Origin: Candidatus Korarchaeum sp.
Lineage (GTDB): Archaea; Korarchaeota; Korarchaeia; Korarchaeales; Korarchaeaceae
Direction of reading: 5' to 3'
DNA length: 64,000 bases
NCBI GenBank assembly: GCA_038888615.1
Contig: JAWAID010000001.1
Location: 496,001 to 560,000, forward strand
Shown one piece after another: positions 8,275-16,638 of the stretch (position 1 is the stretch's first letter; each line of letters starts with the position of its first letter). The notes under the pieces are model-generated. The model was not told where the DNA came from, did no database searches, and was given only the letters and a program-made list of their open reading frames with translations. A program made the position numbers and the translations under genes.

Positions 8275-9281
8275 CTCAGGACCTTCCTGATGACGTCTCT
8301 GGGGTCCTCCAAGTTCCTCAACAGGGACATCGTATCGACTATGTGGGAGTCAGGGTCCCTCAGGATCGCCCTTATTATGCTCGCAGCTTCCTCATAGGAG
8401 CTCGCTCTCCATATGGGGAAGCCCATATCCCTCAAGTAATCGTTAACGTAAAGTCTCTCGTTCAGAGGGAAGACGCACAGAGAGGGAGTACCTAAGAGAG
8501 CAGACTCCCTCGCCATGGTCCCTCCCCCGGTCACGACCATAACTACCCTCCTAAAAAGATCGAGAGTATCTACGGTGCTCTCCAGCACGGTCACCCTCTC
8601 TCCATAGACCTCCTTTATGACCCTCGCCTGCTCTTCGTACCTCGGCTTCACCACGACATCGGCCCCACATTCGATGATGACCTCAATGAGCTTGAGGGAG
8701 AACCCCTCCCTACCCAGCATGTAAGAGGCTCCGCTCTCCTCCGGCCTGATGAAAACCCTAAAATCCCTACTGAAGCTCACTCCATTTTCTAAGCTTTCCT
8801 TCACCCAAGCTACTTCATCTACACCATTATAGGGGACTAGAGAATCCTCAGAAGCACCTAACTTGATCATCTCGTCCTTCGGTATTGCTGCAGGATAGAT
8901 CACCCTCCAGGAGAGGGGGAGGGTGAGTCTACCGACGTAGTATGAGTGAGGAGAATCGTTCATCGTGATGGGCCTTATTGAGAGACCGTAAGCTACTCTT
9001 ACGGCTTCTGGAGAGGAAAAGGATATCAGAAAGTCCGGTTTATATTCGATAGCAAACTCCGTGAGAAGCTTCACTCTATCAGCATAATAAATAAGCTTCT
9101 CCCTCAGATTCCTGGGAGAATAGCTTCCTACTTCGATGAACTTCACGCCTAGCTTCCTCAGTATATCCACGGATTCTGAGTATCCCTTCACTGTGATCAC
9201 GTAATCCTCTCCTATACTCTTAGCTATCGAGGACATCAGCCTCGCTTGCTTCGGTGTTATGGCATCTAACCAGATCTTCAT
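8271..9281 (-). CDS. DUF354-family glycosyltransferase-like protein
   Basis: 336 residues. It begins MKIWLDAITPKQARL, typical of the DUF354 (COG1817) family, whose fold resembles GT-B glycosyltransferases such as MurG. A C-terminal VVTGGGTMARESALLGTPS stretch fits a nucleotide-sugar-binding Rossmann half. The substrate is unknown. It overlaps the PadR regulator by 4 bases and the convergent oxidoreductase by 4 bases. Confidence 0.75.
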   Translation of the reverse strand: MKIWLDAITPKQARLMSSIAKSIGEDYVITVKGYSESVDILRKLGVKFIEVGSYSPRNLREKLIYYADRVKLLTEFAIEYKPDFLISFSSPEAVRVAYGLSIRPITMNDSPHSYYVGRLTLPLSWRVIYPAAIPKDEMIKLGASEDSLVPYNGVDEVAWVKESLENGVSFSRDFRVFIRPEESGASYMLGREGFSLKLIEVIIECGADVVVKPRYEEQARVIKEVYGERVTVLESTVDTLDLFRRVVMVVTGGGTMARESALLGTPSLCVFPLNERLYVNDYLRDMGFPIWRASSYEEAASIIRAILRDPDSHIVDTMSLLRNLEDPRDVIRKVLS

Positions 9282-9652
9282 CCTATATTCTCCCCTCTAA
9301 GGGATTCGAGTGTTTTCTCGAGGAATTGTAGACCTTTCTCTAGGAGCTTTACACCGGATTCCGTTATCTCGTAATAGTTCCTCATCTTCCCAGTGTCTTC
9401 CCCTCTTTTAGTTGAGACCCTCACATACCCCTTGGCCCTTAGGGACCTCATAACCATGTAGGCAGTTACTCTAGCGGGCTTCCAGCCAAACCTCTCCTCT
9501 ATGAGCTCTGATATCTCGTAAGGGTAGGCAGGTCTCTCCTTGAGTATGGAAAGCACGTATATCCAGAGGTTCTCCTTCGTGAGCTTCTCCTCTAGTCTCT
9601 GTAGTGGAGCCGGAGCCTTACCCGACGTACTCCGTTGACTCACTTCCCTCAC
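9278..9652 (-). CDS. PadR-like winged-helix transcriptional regulator
   Basis: 124 residues. A winged-helix domain starts around residue 26 (LWIYVLSILKERPAYPYEI, then RVTAYMVMRSLRAKGYVRV) and ends in a C-terminal helix suited to dimer formation. This matches PadR/ArsR-like regulators. It overlaps the end of the upstream PAC2 gene by 35 bases and the start of the DUF354 gene by 4, so the three are probably one transcript. Its target is not visible; a role in the neighbouring glycosyltransferase-like gene is inference only. Confidence 0.8.
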   Translation of the reverse strand: MREVSQRSTSGKAPAPLQRLEEKLTKENLWIYVLSILKERPAYPYEISELIEERFGWKPARVTAYMVMRSLRAKGYVRVSTKRGEDTGKMRNYYEITESGVKLLEKGLQFLEKTLESLRGENIG

Positions 9653-10385
9653 CTTGAAATCCCTGCTCCTCCCTTATCCTCCTCTCTATCTCCCTTATTA
9701 TCTCGCTCTTTATCTTATCTATTTCCTCTATCTGTCTATCGATCGATTCGAAGTCTAGATTGAGTGAGAACACGGCATCCAATGACTGCAGGACCCTCTT
9801 AGCAGCTCTAGGATCAGGGGAGTAATCAGGGGATACTCCGCTCACTACGATACTGCTGATCCCCCTTATCCTCGCTAGCCCGAGTACCGATCCCGCGAGA
9901 CCCACTACGACTTTTATAAGGTCCTCCTTCACAGCATTGGCTGATAAGAAAGCATCTAGGAGCTCACTATCGGTCCCAAAAACTAGAACCTTTCCTGCGA
10001 CGCTTTCCTCAACGAAACCCGTTATTACAATTACCCTCCTCACGCCTAATCTAGATAGGGCCTTCAGGATCTCATTAGCGACTTCCATGGAACCCCAAGG
10101 TACGGGCTGAACGTCACTAGTCACTAGCACAAGAGGGGGGTCATTCAGCTGGAATACGGATACAGAAGGAAGCAGGAACCTGCCGTCCTCGGTCACGGAG
10201 ATCCCGACCATATTGTTAGGGAAGATGAGATACTCCGAGTATATCCTCATCACCGGTGTAGCTTTCTTCTCCCTCACCAGGTAGGTTATCACTTGCTCCC
10301 CTACGTTAGCAACCCCCGGGAACCCTATTATGGCTGTCTCAGCTCCAGAAGGTTTTGACAGCTCCACTAATTTCGTCCACCCCAT
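9618..10385 (-). CDS. PAC2-family protein, second copy
   Basis: About 255 residues, with GFPGVANVG near residue 23, LVTSDVQPVPWG, VITGF and a C-terminal SPDYSPDPRAAKRVLQSL block, the same architecture as the PAC2 protein at 6099-6860. I start it at the ATG at 10385 (MGWTKLVEL), about 35 bases from the TATA-like element shared with apgM. An ATG at 10400 is in frame but would lie at or upstream of the predicted transcription start. It is the first gene of a unit with the PadR and DUF354 genes. Confidence 0.82.
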   Translation of the reverse strand: MGWTKLVELSKPSGAETAIIGFPGVANVGEQVITYLVREKKATPVMRIYSEYLIFPNNMVGISVTEDGRFLLPSVSVFQLNDPPLVLVTSDVQPVPWGSMEVANEILKALSRLGVRRVIVITGFVEESVAGKVLVFGTDSELLDAFLSANAVKEDLIKVVVGLAGSVLGLARIRGISSIVVSGVSPDYSPDPRAAKRVLQSLDAVFSLNLDFESIDRQIEEIDKIKSEIIREIERRIREEQGFQGEGSESTEYVG

Positions 10386-10415
10386 GATCAAGCCCCGCAT
10401 ACCAGCACGGGTCGG

Positions 10416-10425
10416 CTTATTAAAG
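10416..10425. promoter_or_regulatory. shared bidirectional TATA-like element, PAC2 / apgM
   Basis: CTTATTAAAG, near-palindromic (its complement reads CTTTAATAAG), is the only AT-rich element between the divergent starts at 10385 and 10447. Its centre is about 26 bases from the apgM ATG, implying a leaderless mRNA, and about 35 bases from the PAC2 ATG. Confidence 0.5.
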
Positions 10426-10446
10426 AAGCAGCACTGACCTAAGCGT

Positions 10447-11742
10447 ATGAGGAGAGTGCTCCTGCTCATAATAGATGGACTGGGAGATAGACCCTGTCCC
10501 TCCTTGAAGTGGTTGACGCCACTACAAGCAGCTGAGATCCCCAATATGGACCTAATGGCAGCTAAGGGGATCCTAGGTATGCAGTATCCGATAGCTCCGG
10601 GGGTTCCACCGGGGAGCGACTCGGGTCACCTATCCCTCTTCGGTTACGATTTGGAGAGGGAATACCCTGGAAGAGGGGTCTTCGAGGCCCTGAGTGAGGG
10701 TATAGAGTGGGAAGGTATAACACTCAGGGCGAACTTCTCAACAGTTAGAGAGGAGAACGGGAAGTTCATAGTGGTGGATAGAAGGGCCGGGAGGATAGAG
10801 GGGGAAGATGCGTCATCCTTAGCTTCGGCATTGGGGGAACTCCATCTCCTCGACGGGGAAGTTAGAGCTAGGTTCGTTCATACTTTAGAGCATAGAGGTT
10901 TCCTCTTACTCGAAGGTGAGGGCCTTTCTAGCTCCGTGACGGATGTAGATCCTCATGAGGAGGGCTACTATGTGCTGGAGCCTAGGCCTATGGAGGAAAA
11001 CGCTGCAAAAACAGCTAAAGCATTGAAGGAGTTCCTAAGGGTGTCCTACGAGATACTGAAGGAGCATGAAGTCAACAAGAGGAGGATAGCCGAGGGTAAG
11101 AAGCCAGCGAACTTCATCCTCCTCAGAGGAGCCTCTTCCCCAGTTAAGCTAGAGCCTTTCGCAGCTAGGTGGGGATTCAGACCGGCTGCCGTAGCTGCAG
11201 GACCCATGTACAAAGGTATCGCTAAGGCACTGGGCTTCGAGGTCTTTCACCCTCAGGGAGCGACAGGGCTCCCTGACTCGGACTTCTCCGCCAAGATAAG
11301 TAATGCTTTAGATATCCTAGACGAGTTTGATTTCGTTTACGTTCACATGAAGGGTACGGACGTGGCTTCTCATAGTAAGGACCCTCTACTGAAAGTTAGG
11401 GTTCTGGAGAGGATAGATGCGGCCGTAGAACCCCTGACCGATCCACCTGAGGACCTGCTAGTGGTTATAACAGGAGATCACGCGACTCCTTGCTCTATAG
11501 GGAAGCACTCAGGAGATCCCGTACCCGTTCTGTTCTACGGTAGTGGTCTTCCCAGGGACGACTCATCTAACTTTCATGAGCTAGACGCCCAGGTCGGCGG
11601 CCTGGGTTGGTTCACCGGAGCCGATATGATGCGGTTGATACTCAATTACTCGGATAGAGCGTTAGAGTACGGGCTGAGGCCCCTCCCCCAAGCTAGAGCC
11701 TATATACCTAAGATCGGAATGCTGAACCCGTTGCTCTTCTGA
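10447..11742 (+). CDS. apgM: 2,3-bisphosphoglycerate-independent phosphoglycerate mutase, archaeal type
   Basis: 431 residues. Alkaline-phosphatase-superfamily metal-binding motifs appear in order: LIIDGLGDRP at the N-terminus, GSDSGHLSLFGYD with the phosphorylated serine, YVHMKGTDVASHSKDP, and ITGDHATPC. The length and the long central insertion match the archaeal ApgM branch, which interconverts 2- and 3-phosphoglycerate in glycolysis and gluconeogenesis. The mRNA is probably leaderless. The 3' end overlaps the convergent tRNA thiolase gene by 35 bases. Confidence 0.93.
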   Translation: MRRVLLLIIDGLGDRPCPSLKWLTPLQAAEIPNMDLMAAKGILGMQYPIAPGVPPGSDSGHLSLFGYDLEREYPGRGVFEALSEGIEWEGITLRANFSTVREENGKFIVVDRRAGRIEGEDASSLASALGELHLLDGEVRARFVHTLEHRGFLLLEGEGLSSSVTDVDPHEEGYYVLEPRPMEENAAKTAKALKEFLRVSYEILKEHEVNKRRIAEGKKPANFILLRGASSPVKLEPFAARWGFRPAAVAAGPMYKGIAKALGFEVFHPQGATGLPDSDFSAKISNALDILDEFDFVYVHMKGTDVASHSKDPLLKVRVLERIDAAVEPLTDPPEDLLVVITGDHATPCSIGKHSGDPVPVLFYGSGLPRDDSSNFHELDAQVGGLGWFTGADMMRLILNYSDRALEYGLRPLPQARAYIPKIGMLNPLLF

Positions 11743-12697
11743 TAGAATCGAGATCGATCCTCAACTCTCCCTTGAGCCCCATGAGCGAGGAGATCTCTCT
11801 CCTGAACTGGCAAGCCTTACAGATATCAGATGTAGTTGGTTCTCCGCAAATAGAACACTTACCTATGCTTATATCGACCTCTAGTTTCGACGATACGTTC
11901 TCAAAGAAACTGAGGGCCCTCAGCTTCGCTCCCGGCATTGAATCCTCAATGCGGTCTATCTCCCTTCTAACGCTTATCCTCATCCCTTGAGCTAGAGGAC
12001 ACTTTCCCAGGTGAGCAGGGATCCCTAGAGCTACTACTAAGCTAGCGATCTCCCTCTCATAAACGTATTTGAGGGGCCTTACTCTCGGAACTAACCCCTC
12101 TTCATACTTCCTTTCATGTCTCATAGTCTTCGTGAACGCGTTCAGATCCCCTCTGACTAGGTTCATTAAGGAGGTCTGAACCAGGTCGTCTAGGTTATGC
12201 CCTGTAACGGCAACAGTAGCTCCTATCTCCCTAGCTACAGCGTTGATCAATTGTCTCCTCAAAACACCACAGTAAGTACAAGCGTTCTTCTTCCAATCCC
12301 TAGGGATAACTGACCTTAAGTCCTCTATAGAGAAGCCCAGGACCTCGCTCATCCGTACTGTCACCTGCTTAACCCCCAGTCTTTCAGCCAGTTTCCTAGC
12401 TAGCTCTACGGAAGCTCTTCTGTAGAGCGTTCCCTCGTCTATCGTTACGGAAACAACCCTGAGATCAAGATCCTTAGCCTCATCCGAGAACTCCTTCGTT
12501 AGGAGGAGTGCTAGTGAACTATCCTTCCCCCCGGAGTGAGCCACCATGATCCTATCCTGCTGACGGATCTCCTTCCTCAAAACGGACCAAGCCCTCCTCT
12601 TAATGGATTTCATCAGGCAATCAGAGCAGAGGGAAGCTCCCAATGAGTAATTTGTATATATGGCTTCCCTAGATTTGCAGATATCGCAGAGCCTCAT
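11708..12697 (-). CDS. ttuA: tRNA 2-thiolation PP-loop ATPase (TtuA/Ctu1/NcsA family)
   Basis: 329 residues. An N-terminal zinc finger (Cys4, Cys7, Cys24, Cys27) precedes the PP-loop SGGKDS at residues 55-60. CTYC (Cys140, Cys143) and Cys233 in GKCPLAQG correspond to the three ligands of the 4Fe-4S cluster in TtuA. A C-terminal zinc finger (CSICGEP, CKAC) closes the protein. It adenylates and thiolates a uridine in tRNA (U54 for TtuA, U34 for Ctu1/NcsA), using sulfur from a ubiquitin-like carrier. A ubiquitin-like protein gene lies directly upstream with a 4-base overlap. Choosing U34 or U54 would be guesswork. Confidence 0.92.
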   Translation of the reverse strand: MRLCDICKSREAIYTNYSLGASLCSDCLMKSIKRRAWSVLRKEIRQQDRIMVAHSGGKDSSLALLLTKEFSDEAKDLDLRVVSVTIDEGTLYRRASVELARKLAERLGVKQVTVRMSEVLGFSIEDLRSVIPRDWKKNACTYCGVLRRQLINAVAREIGATVAVTGHNLDDLVQTSLMNLVRGDLNAFTKTMRHERKYEEGLVPRVRPLKYVYEREIASLVVALGIPAHLGKCPLAQGMRISVRREIDRIEDSMPGAKLRALSFFENVSSKLEVDISIGKCSICGEPTTSDICKACQFRREISSLMGLKGELRIDLDSIRRATGSAFRS

Positions 12698-12912
12698 CTA
12701 TCACTCACCGGACTCTCATGGTAAGTTATCCTGATCCAAGTCACGAGATCACCTTCCTCGAGGTAGCGGTCATCTGAGCAGGGCTTACCGTTGACTAGAA
12801 GGAGGATCTCCCACTTATTGAATCCCAGAGTATCATAAAGATCGGATAGCTGTGTATTAGCGGGCAGCTCAGTATCACTGCCTACTAAGGAAACTTTTAT
12901 AGTCTCCCTCAT
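12694..12912 (-). CDS. ThiS/MoaD-like beta-grasp protein without a GG tail
   Basis: 72 residues. The central part [26 protein letters not shown] aligns with the ThiS/TtuB pattern (VNG, then a basic or acidic turn, then LxEGDxVxxxxP). The position, overlapping the tRNA thiolase gene by 4 bases, is that expected for its sulfur carrier. The C-terminus reads YHESPVSDR and lacks the diglycine that sulfur carriers need for adenylation and thiocarboxylation. It may therefore be a non-covalent partner, or the carrier may be encoded elsewhere. No frameshift exposing a GG tail is apparent. Confidence 0.7.
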   Translation of the reverse strand: MRETIKVSLVGSDTELPANTQLSDLYDTLGFNKWEILLLVNGKPCSDDRYLEEGDLVTWIRITYHESPVSDR

Positions 12913-12948
12913 AGCACCGCTAGGATCCGCATGTACCTATCTAAAAAG
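12894..12948. promoter_or_regulatory. interlocked divergent promoters, ThiS-like / hexapeptide transferase
   Basis: CTTTTATAG at 12894-12902 lies inside codons 4-7 of the minus gene and 33 bases from the plus ATG at 12931. TCTAAAAAG at 12940-12948 lies inside codons 4-6 of the plus gene and 32 bases from the minus ATG at 12912. Only 18 bases separate the two start codons, so each gene's TATA-like box sits in the other's coding sequence. Confidence 0.5.
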
Positions 12949-13638
12949 GCATCCGTTGAGGGGGCCCTCTTCGAAGGGGAAGCTGTAGTGCTAGGACCCA
13001 CCACGATAGGTAGGGGTAGCGTGATAGGCCTCTACTCGATAGTAGGTTATCCTACCTCGCTGAAGGTGAGGAGGTCGGGAGCGAGCTTAGAGGCTTATGA
13101 TGAGTTAAGCGAAGGAGCGATGATAGGTGAGAACTGTCTCATAAGGAGCAACTCGGTAATTTACGAGAGAGTGACAATAGGCAATGGAGTTCAAACGGGA
13201 CATTTCATCCTCGTGAGGGAGGACTCCCGGGTGGGTGATAACACTGTGATAGGTACGAACTCCCTCATAGATGGAAGGGTTAAGATAGGGAGCGGGGTGA
13301 GCATACAGAGCGGAGTTTACATACCGCCGATGAGCGTGATAGGGGATAGGGTCTTCCTCGCGCCCTTCGTGGTGATTACTAACGATAAGTACCCACCTAG
13401 CAAGAGATTACTCGGGGTCATCGTGGAAGACAACGCTATAATAGGTGCTAACTCGGTGCTGGTATCCGGGGTCAGGGTAGGCGAGGGCGCTGTGGTAGCA
13501 GCCGGTGCCGTAGTTACGAGAGACGTACCTCCGGGTAAGGTAGTGATGGGGGTTCCTGCGAAGGTCGTTGGGACCAGGGATGATTACGAGAGGAAAAAGA
13601 GGGAATATGAAACTCAGACGTCCTCTATTCCGCCTTGA
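12931..13638 (+). CDS. left-handed beta-helix (hexapeptide repeat) acyltransferase-like protein
   Basis: 235 residues built almost entirely of hexapeptide repeats (VIG, AMIG, TIGNGV, VIGTNS, KIGSGV, IIGANS, GAVV patterns) that form a left-handed beta-helix. It ends with [20 protein letters not shown], the C-terminal signature of sugar O-acetyltransferases. It probably transfers an acetyl or acyl group to a sugar or amino sugar; the acceptor is unknown. The last 25 bases overlap the end of radA in convergent orientation. The expected leader is about seven bases. Confidence 0.82.
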   Translation: MYLSKKASVEGALFEGEAVVLGPTTIGRGSVIGLYSIVGYPTSLKVRRSGASLEAYDELSEGAMIGENCLIRSNSVIYERVTIGNGVQTGHFILVREDSRVGDNTVIGTNSLIDGRVKIGSGVSIQSGVYIPPMSVIGDRVFLAPFVVITNDKYPPSKRLLGVIVEDNAIIGANSVLVSGVRVGEGAVVAAGAVVTRDVPPGKVVMGVPAKVVGTRDDYERKKREYETQTSSIPP

Positions 13639-14655
13639 GTTATTGCGATTTCTATGGTCCCCTCAGGGAGATAGGGGCTCTTAACTAACTTAACGACCCT
13701 CCTGTCCTTCTTTCCCCTCTTTATGTAGAGCCTAGCTGTGACTCCGTGGCCTAGAACATGGCCTCCGGCTGGTTTGTTTGGATCACCGAAGAAAGCTCCA
13801 GGATCCGCAACGACCTGATTCGTTACTATAACGGCTAAATTGTAACCTAAGGCGAGCCTAAGTAGCCTATGTAGGTACTTATTGAGTTTCTGCTGTCTCT
13901 CCGCCAGTGTCTCCCTGCCGACGTACTCACCCCTGAAGTGACTTATCAACGAGTCCACTACTATCAGTCCTATGTTCCTCTCCTTCACGAAGGATTCAGC
14001 CCTCTCCGTCACTATCATCTGATGATCGCTGGTGAAGGCTCTAGCGTAAAGTATACTCCTCAACGTAGACTCCGGGTCCAGTCCGAATCTTTCAGCTATC
14101 TGGAGAATTCTCTCAGGTCTGAAAGTACCCTCAGTATCTATATAGAGGGCCCCTCTTCCTAGTCCTCCTCTTTCCTCATCTAATTGAACTGTAACAGCCA
14201 TCTGATGGCAGAACTGAGTCTTACCGGATCCGTAAGGCCCGTATATCTCCGTTATCGACTGCGTCTCCACACCTCCCCCCAGGAGTTCATCTAGAGCCTT
14301 GGATCCGGTTGTTATCCTCTGAACAGCCTTCCTCTGCTGGTAAAAATCGTAAGCAGACATGACGTCTATATTAAGCCTGTTTCTGGCAGACTGTATGATT
14401 TTCTGAGCTACGGTCTCGCTTATACCAGCGTAAACAGCTAACTCGGCTGGTGTCGACATGGCTATCGACTCTAGGCTCGTGAACCCTGCCTCCCTAAGTC
14501 TTCTAGCTGTAGCGGGTCCTACTCCTTCGAGTTCCGTCAGATCATACTCGCCACCGAGCTCAGTTCCGGAGTCATAGTAATCCTCATCGACCTCCCCAAG
14601 TTCCTCTTCCTCATCAGCCTCCTCCTCACGAACCTTCCTCCTCGGGATACAGCAT
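13614..14655 (-). CDS. radA: DNA repair and recombination protein RadA (start region broken or non-canonical)
   Basis: RecA/Rad51 recombinase: Walker A GPYGSGKT, Walker [16 protein letters not shown] and the C-terminal ATPase core are complete. The reading frame stays open upstream through a helix-hairpin-helix domain ([16 protein letters not shown]) and an acidic leader back to a TGA at 14655-14657, but contains no ATG, GTG or TTG before the internal ATG at 14459. That internal start would cut the HhH domain in half. An ATG at 14655, about 8-10 bases from the expected transcription start, reads MLYPEE in another frame and needs a one-base shift near 14630-14645 to join the radA frame. I give the extent from that ATG. 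Confidence 0.9.
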
Positions 14656-14684
14656 CACCTTCGGGGATGATCTCCTCCAAGCCC

Positions 14685-14692
14685 TATATAAT
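14685..14692 (-). promoter_or_regulatory. TATA box of radA
   Basis: On the minus strand the sequence reads GATTATATAGG. Its centre is about 33 bases upstream of the ATG at 14655, placing transcription initiation near 14662. This argues that translation begins near 14655 and not at the internal ATG 14459. Confidence 0.55.
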
Positions 14693-14699
14693 CTTGATA

Positions 14700-15110
14700 C
14701 TAGCTGATTATGGTCTCATCCGATGTGTTATCGGGAGAGAAGGTACTATCCTTGGCTTCATCCCGAGGACCCTCACCCGGTCTCCCTTCCCGTCCTCCGC
14801 CGTATCTCCATAAGTAAGTAGCAGTAGCTAGGGAGGGGAGGGATATCAACAGACCCTCAGGCGGTAGACTCAACGCTAGGAGAATGCCGACTAAGGCCAA
14901 GATAAAGTAGAAGATAGATAATATCTGGAGTGCTATGTCCTTCCCGAGAAAAGCCGCCGCTGATAGGATCGCGAGTGTAATGCTAACAGCGACTCCTATG
15001 TAGGAGGAGGGAGTGAACTTATGGAGGAGGTTGATGGATGCGTAGAGCAAAGAGAGTGAGATCATGAGTGTCATGAAGGTTGAGATGAGTATTCCAAGTT
15101 TCACTCTCAA
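14700..15110 (-). CDS. four-helix membrane protein of unknown function
   Basis: 136 residues with four hydrophobic segments (roughly residues 5-27, 37-55, 60-80 and 84-100), then a polar, Asp/Glu/Ser-rich tail of about 35 residues that would lie outside the membrane. No catalytic motif is visible. It overlaps the end of prs by 4 bases, so it is probably the second gene of the prs operon. I do not recognise a family. Confidence 0.65.
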   Translation of the reverse strand: MRVKLGILISTFMTLMISLSLLYASINLLHKFTPSSYIGVAVSITLAILSAAAFLGKDIALQILSIFYFILALVGILLALSLPPEGLLISLPSLATATYLWRYGGGREGRPGEGPRDEAKDSTFSPDNTSDETIIS

Positions 15111-16012
15111 CGGAGATCACCTGATTTCAAGGCCTCAGCCACTACATGAACTACAGTCGCCCTCGACCCGACCCATTCAAGGGTATCCGTTGCTACCAAG
15201 GCATCAGCTCCAGCTCCTATCAGCTTCTCCAAAGAACCTGGGACGAGTACAGGGTGGACGAAGGCTGCGACTAAGTAGCTAGCTCCCATCTCCTTAGCCG
15301 CTCTAAGAGCATTAGCCATGGTCCCTCCCGTAGAGACGATATCATCTACCACTACGACGTCCCTTCCCTTGAGCTCCAAGCTCTTCACGAAGGTCCTTAT
15401 CTCACCCGTACTGAAGTCCCTCTCCTTTCTGAGGTAGTCATAGTCGCTGGTTCCGTAGTGTTCAGCGAGCTCCTTAGCCCAGTTCACGCTCTCAGTGTCC
15501 GGCCCCAGGATGAAGGGATCCTTAAGAGGTAGTCTCATGAGTTCCCAAGCTAAGGGCTTAAATCCACTTAGATTGAGGAAATCGATCTTGCTAGAGAGCT
15601 CTTTTAGATCACCCAGCCTATGGAGATGCGCTGTGACAGTTAGTACGCTATCGGCACCGGAGTCCTCGAGGAGCTCGACCACGTACTTAGAGGAGAGGGG
15701 CTCTCCCTCCCTGAATATAGCGTCCTGCCTGGAGTAAGGGAAGTAAGGCATTAACACGCTCACAGGACCTGCTCCCATATGCTTCCTCAAGTTCCTGAGT
15801 GTGAAGAGGATCTCCGTGAGGTAATCATTGGGTCTACAGCTTCCAGCTTTCATCCTCATTGAGAGGATTACCCTTTCCCCGCTAACTCTTCCCATAACCC
15901 TGGGACAGACCTCACCATCTGGAAAGGTCCTTCTCTCAATGGGAACTAACCTCGCTCCGATCTCCCTCGAGAGGACCACGTTGAACTCATCCTCAGGTCC
16001 AACTACTAGCAT
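15107..16012 (-). CDS. prs: ribose-phosphate pyrophosphokinase
   Basis: About 301 residues. It makes PRPP from ribose 5-phosphate and ATP for nucleotide, histidine and (in archaea) pentose metabolism. Motifs in order: FPDGEVCPRV, PYFPYSRQDAIFREGEPLSSK, GPDTESVNWA and the PRPP loop VVVDDIVSTGGTM. I start it at the ATG at 16012 (MLVVGPEDEF), which lies 26 bases from the centre of a TATA-like element, so the mRNA is probably leaderless. An upstream in-frame ATG at 16105 would run through that promoter and into the divergent tmk gene. Confidence 0.93.
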   Translation of the reverse strand: MLVVGPEDEFNVVLSREIGARLVPIERRTFPDGEVCPRVMGRVSGERVILSMRMKAGSCRPNDYLTEILFTLRNLRKHMGAGPVSVLMPYFPYSRQDAIFREGEPLSSKYVVELLEDSGADSVLTVTAHLHRLGDLKELSSKIDFLNLSGFKPLAWELMRLPLKDPFILGPDTESVNWAKELAEHYGTSDYDYLRKERDFSTGEIRTFVKSLELKGRDVVVVDDIVSTGGTMANALRAAKEMGASYLVAAFVHPVLVPGSLEKLIGAGADALVATDTLEWVGSRATVVHVVAEALKSGDLR

Positions 16013-16032
16013 ATTAAGCGAGGTAGTTGGAG

Positions 16033-16044
16033 AATTAAAAGTTA
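16033..16044. promoter_or_regulatory. shared bidirectional TATA-like element, prs / tmk
   Basis: AATTAAAAGTTA is the only AT-rich element between the divergent ATGs at 16012 and 16063. Its centre is 26 bases from one and 25 from the other, so both genes would be transcribed leaderless from one box or from two overlapping boxes. Confidence 0.55.
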
Positions 16045-16062
16045 GTTCGGCGGGGTAGTTCG

Positions 16063-16638
16063 ATGTTAGTAGCATTCGAGGGTATCGATGGAGCTGGTAA
16101 GACAACTCAAAGCAAGAGGTTACTCGCTAAATTGAGGGAGTTGGGAGTGAGAGCGAGCTGGAGCAAGGAACCGTCAGATGGAAGGATAGGTGCGTTAATA
16201 AGGAGTGCTCTCAGGGGGGAGATAGACCTGGATCAGAGGACTTTAGCGCTGTTATTCGCTGCGGATAGAATAGAGCATATGAGGAGCCTCTCAGTGAACT
16301 GTGTTATCATAATCGATAGGTACATCCTCTCATCACTAGCTTATCAAGGGGTCTTCATGCCCTTCGAATGGATCTTAGAGCTCAATAAGTGGGTCGAGTT
16401 ACCTGACGTCGTCTTCTACCTAGATCTAAGCCCAGAGGTAGCGTTGAAGAGGGTAACCGATAGGAGCATATACCATTCCATCGATTTGCTTAAGATGGTC
16501 AGGGAGAACTACATGAAGCTCATTGAGGAGGAACCCTGGAAGTCCAGGACTTACGTGATCGACTCGGATAGATGTGAGGAGCTTGTCTTCGATGAAATCC
16601 TTAATATATTCCTCACAAGGCTCAGGGGAGAAAAATGA
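16063..16638 (+). CDS. tmk: thymidylate kinase
   Basis: 191 residues. P-loop FEGIDGAGKTTQSKRL at the N-terminus, IIDRYILSSLAYQG with the DR(Y/H) motif that contacts dTMP, and YLDLSPEVALKR in the lid region. It phosphorylates dTMP to dTDP. It is the first gene of a tmk - pfkB - membrane protein run with 4-base overlaps. A leaderless start is likely. Confidence 0.93.
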   Translation: MLVAFEGIDGAGKTTQSKRLLAKLRELGVRASWSKEPSDGRIGALIRSALRGEIDLDQRTLALLFAADRIEHMRSLSVNCVIIIDRYILSSLAYQGVFMPFEWILELNKWVELPDVVFYLDLSPEVALKRVTDRSIYHSIDLLKMVRENYMKLIEEEPWKSRTYVIDSDRCEELVFDEILNIFLTRLRGEK

